DNA of 21,044 bases from an uncultured Bacteroidales bacterium (GTDB taxonomy: Bacteria > Bacteroidota > Bacteroidia > Bacteroidales > Bacteroidaceae). Below are positions 21,043-21,044 of this stretch, piece after piece (position 1 is the first letter of the stretch; every line of letters begins with the position of its first letter). The position numbers and the translations under genes are program-made. Under the pieces are notes generated by a model. The model had not been told where the DNA came from, made no database searches, and saw only the letters and a list, made by a program, of their open reading frames with translations. The stretch spans positions 1 to 21,044 of the forward strand of contig CALZMA010000001.1 of the NCBI GenBank assembly GCA_945788445.1, given 5' to 3'.

Positions 21043-21044
21043 AG

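Overview
The window looks like a chromosomal segment from a GC-rich member of the Bacteroidota, most likely a gut- or mouth-type Bacteroidales. The pointers are Bacteroidota-style -7 boxes (TAnnTTTG, seen as TACCTTTG, TAACTTTG, TATCTTTG and TACATTTG) in front of most transcription units, a NigD-like lipoprotein with a Cys-Ser-Asp-Asp-Asp-Glu surface-export signal, a GH109-type oxidoreductase-fold glycosidase, a DUF5009/COG4299-type membrane acyltransferase, and short or absent Shine-Dalgarno sequences. I cannot name a genus from sequence alone.

Layout. 1-1050: 3' end of a GH109/Gfo-Idh-MocA gene and its terminator, followed by an unexplained 90-bp structured inverted repeat (1102-1191). 1259-2587: MATE exporter, tail to tail with a membrane acyltransferase (2600-3682, minus). 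3751-3911: tRNA-Asp and tRNA-Cys, minus strand, with their own promoter and a terminator that ends just before the acyltransferase start. 4008-6889, minus: recR, a small membrane protein, a family-2 glycosyltransferase and a GNAT acetyltransferase, apparently one operon. 7069-7677, plus: engB, divergent from recR across a palindromic promoter region. 7816-10032, minus: pflB with a promoter and a leader of about 150 nt. 10356-11420, minus: secreted phytase-like protein. 11506-17421, minus: a long co-directional cluster in transcription order PASTA protein, RluD-type pseudouridine synthase, Ddl, PlsC-like acyltransferase, NigD-like lipoprotein, Eis-like acetyltransferase. 17735-17893, minus: rpmH. 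18102-19193, minus: trpS. 19303-20675, plus: pflA and a LuxR-type regulator with a degenerate receiver. 20778-21007: four tandem copies of a 63-bp repeat, followed by a second hairpin at the window edge.

How it works together. Most genes are housekeeping: recombination repair, ribosome assembly, translation, cell-wall precursor synthesis and phospholipid acylation. PflB and PflA form the enzyme/activase pair for anaerobic pyruvate cleavage, but they lie 9.3 kb apart in separate units. I found no defence system, CRISPR array, prophage, insertion sequence or biosynthetic cluster. The points most worth following are small: the 90-bp structured repeat, the 63-bp array, the pflB leader, the degenerate LuxR regulator beside pflA, and the membrane acyltransferase that seems to depend on read-through from a tRNA operon.
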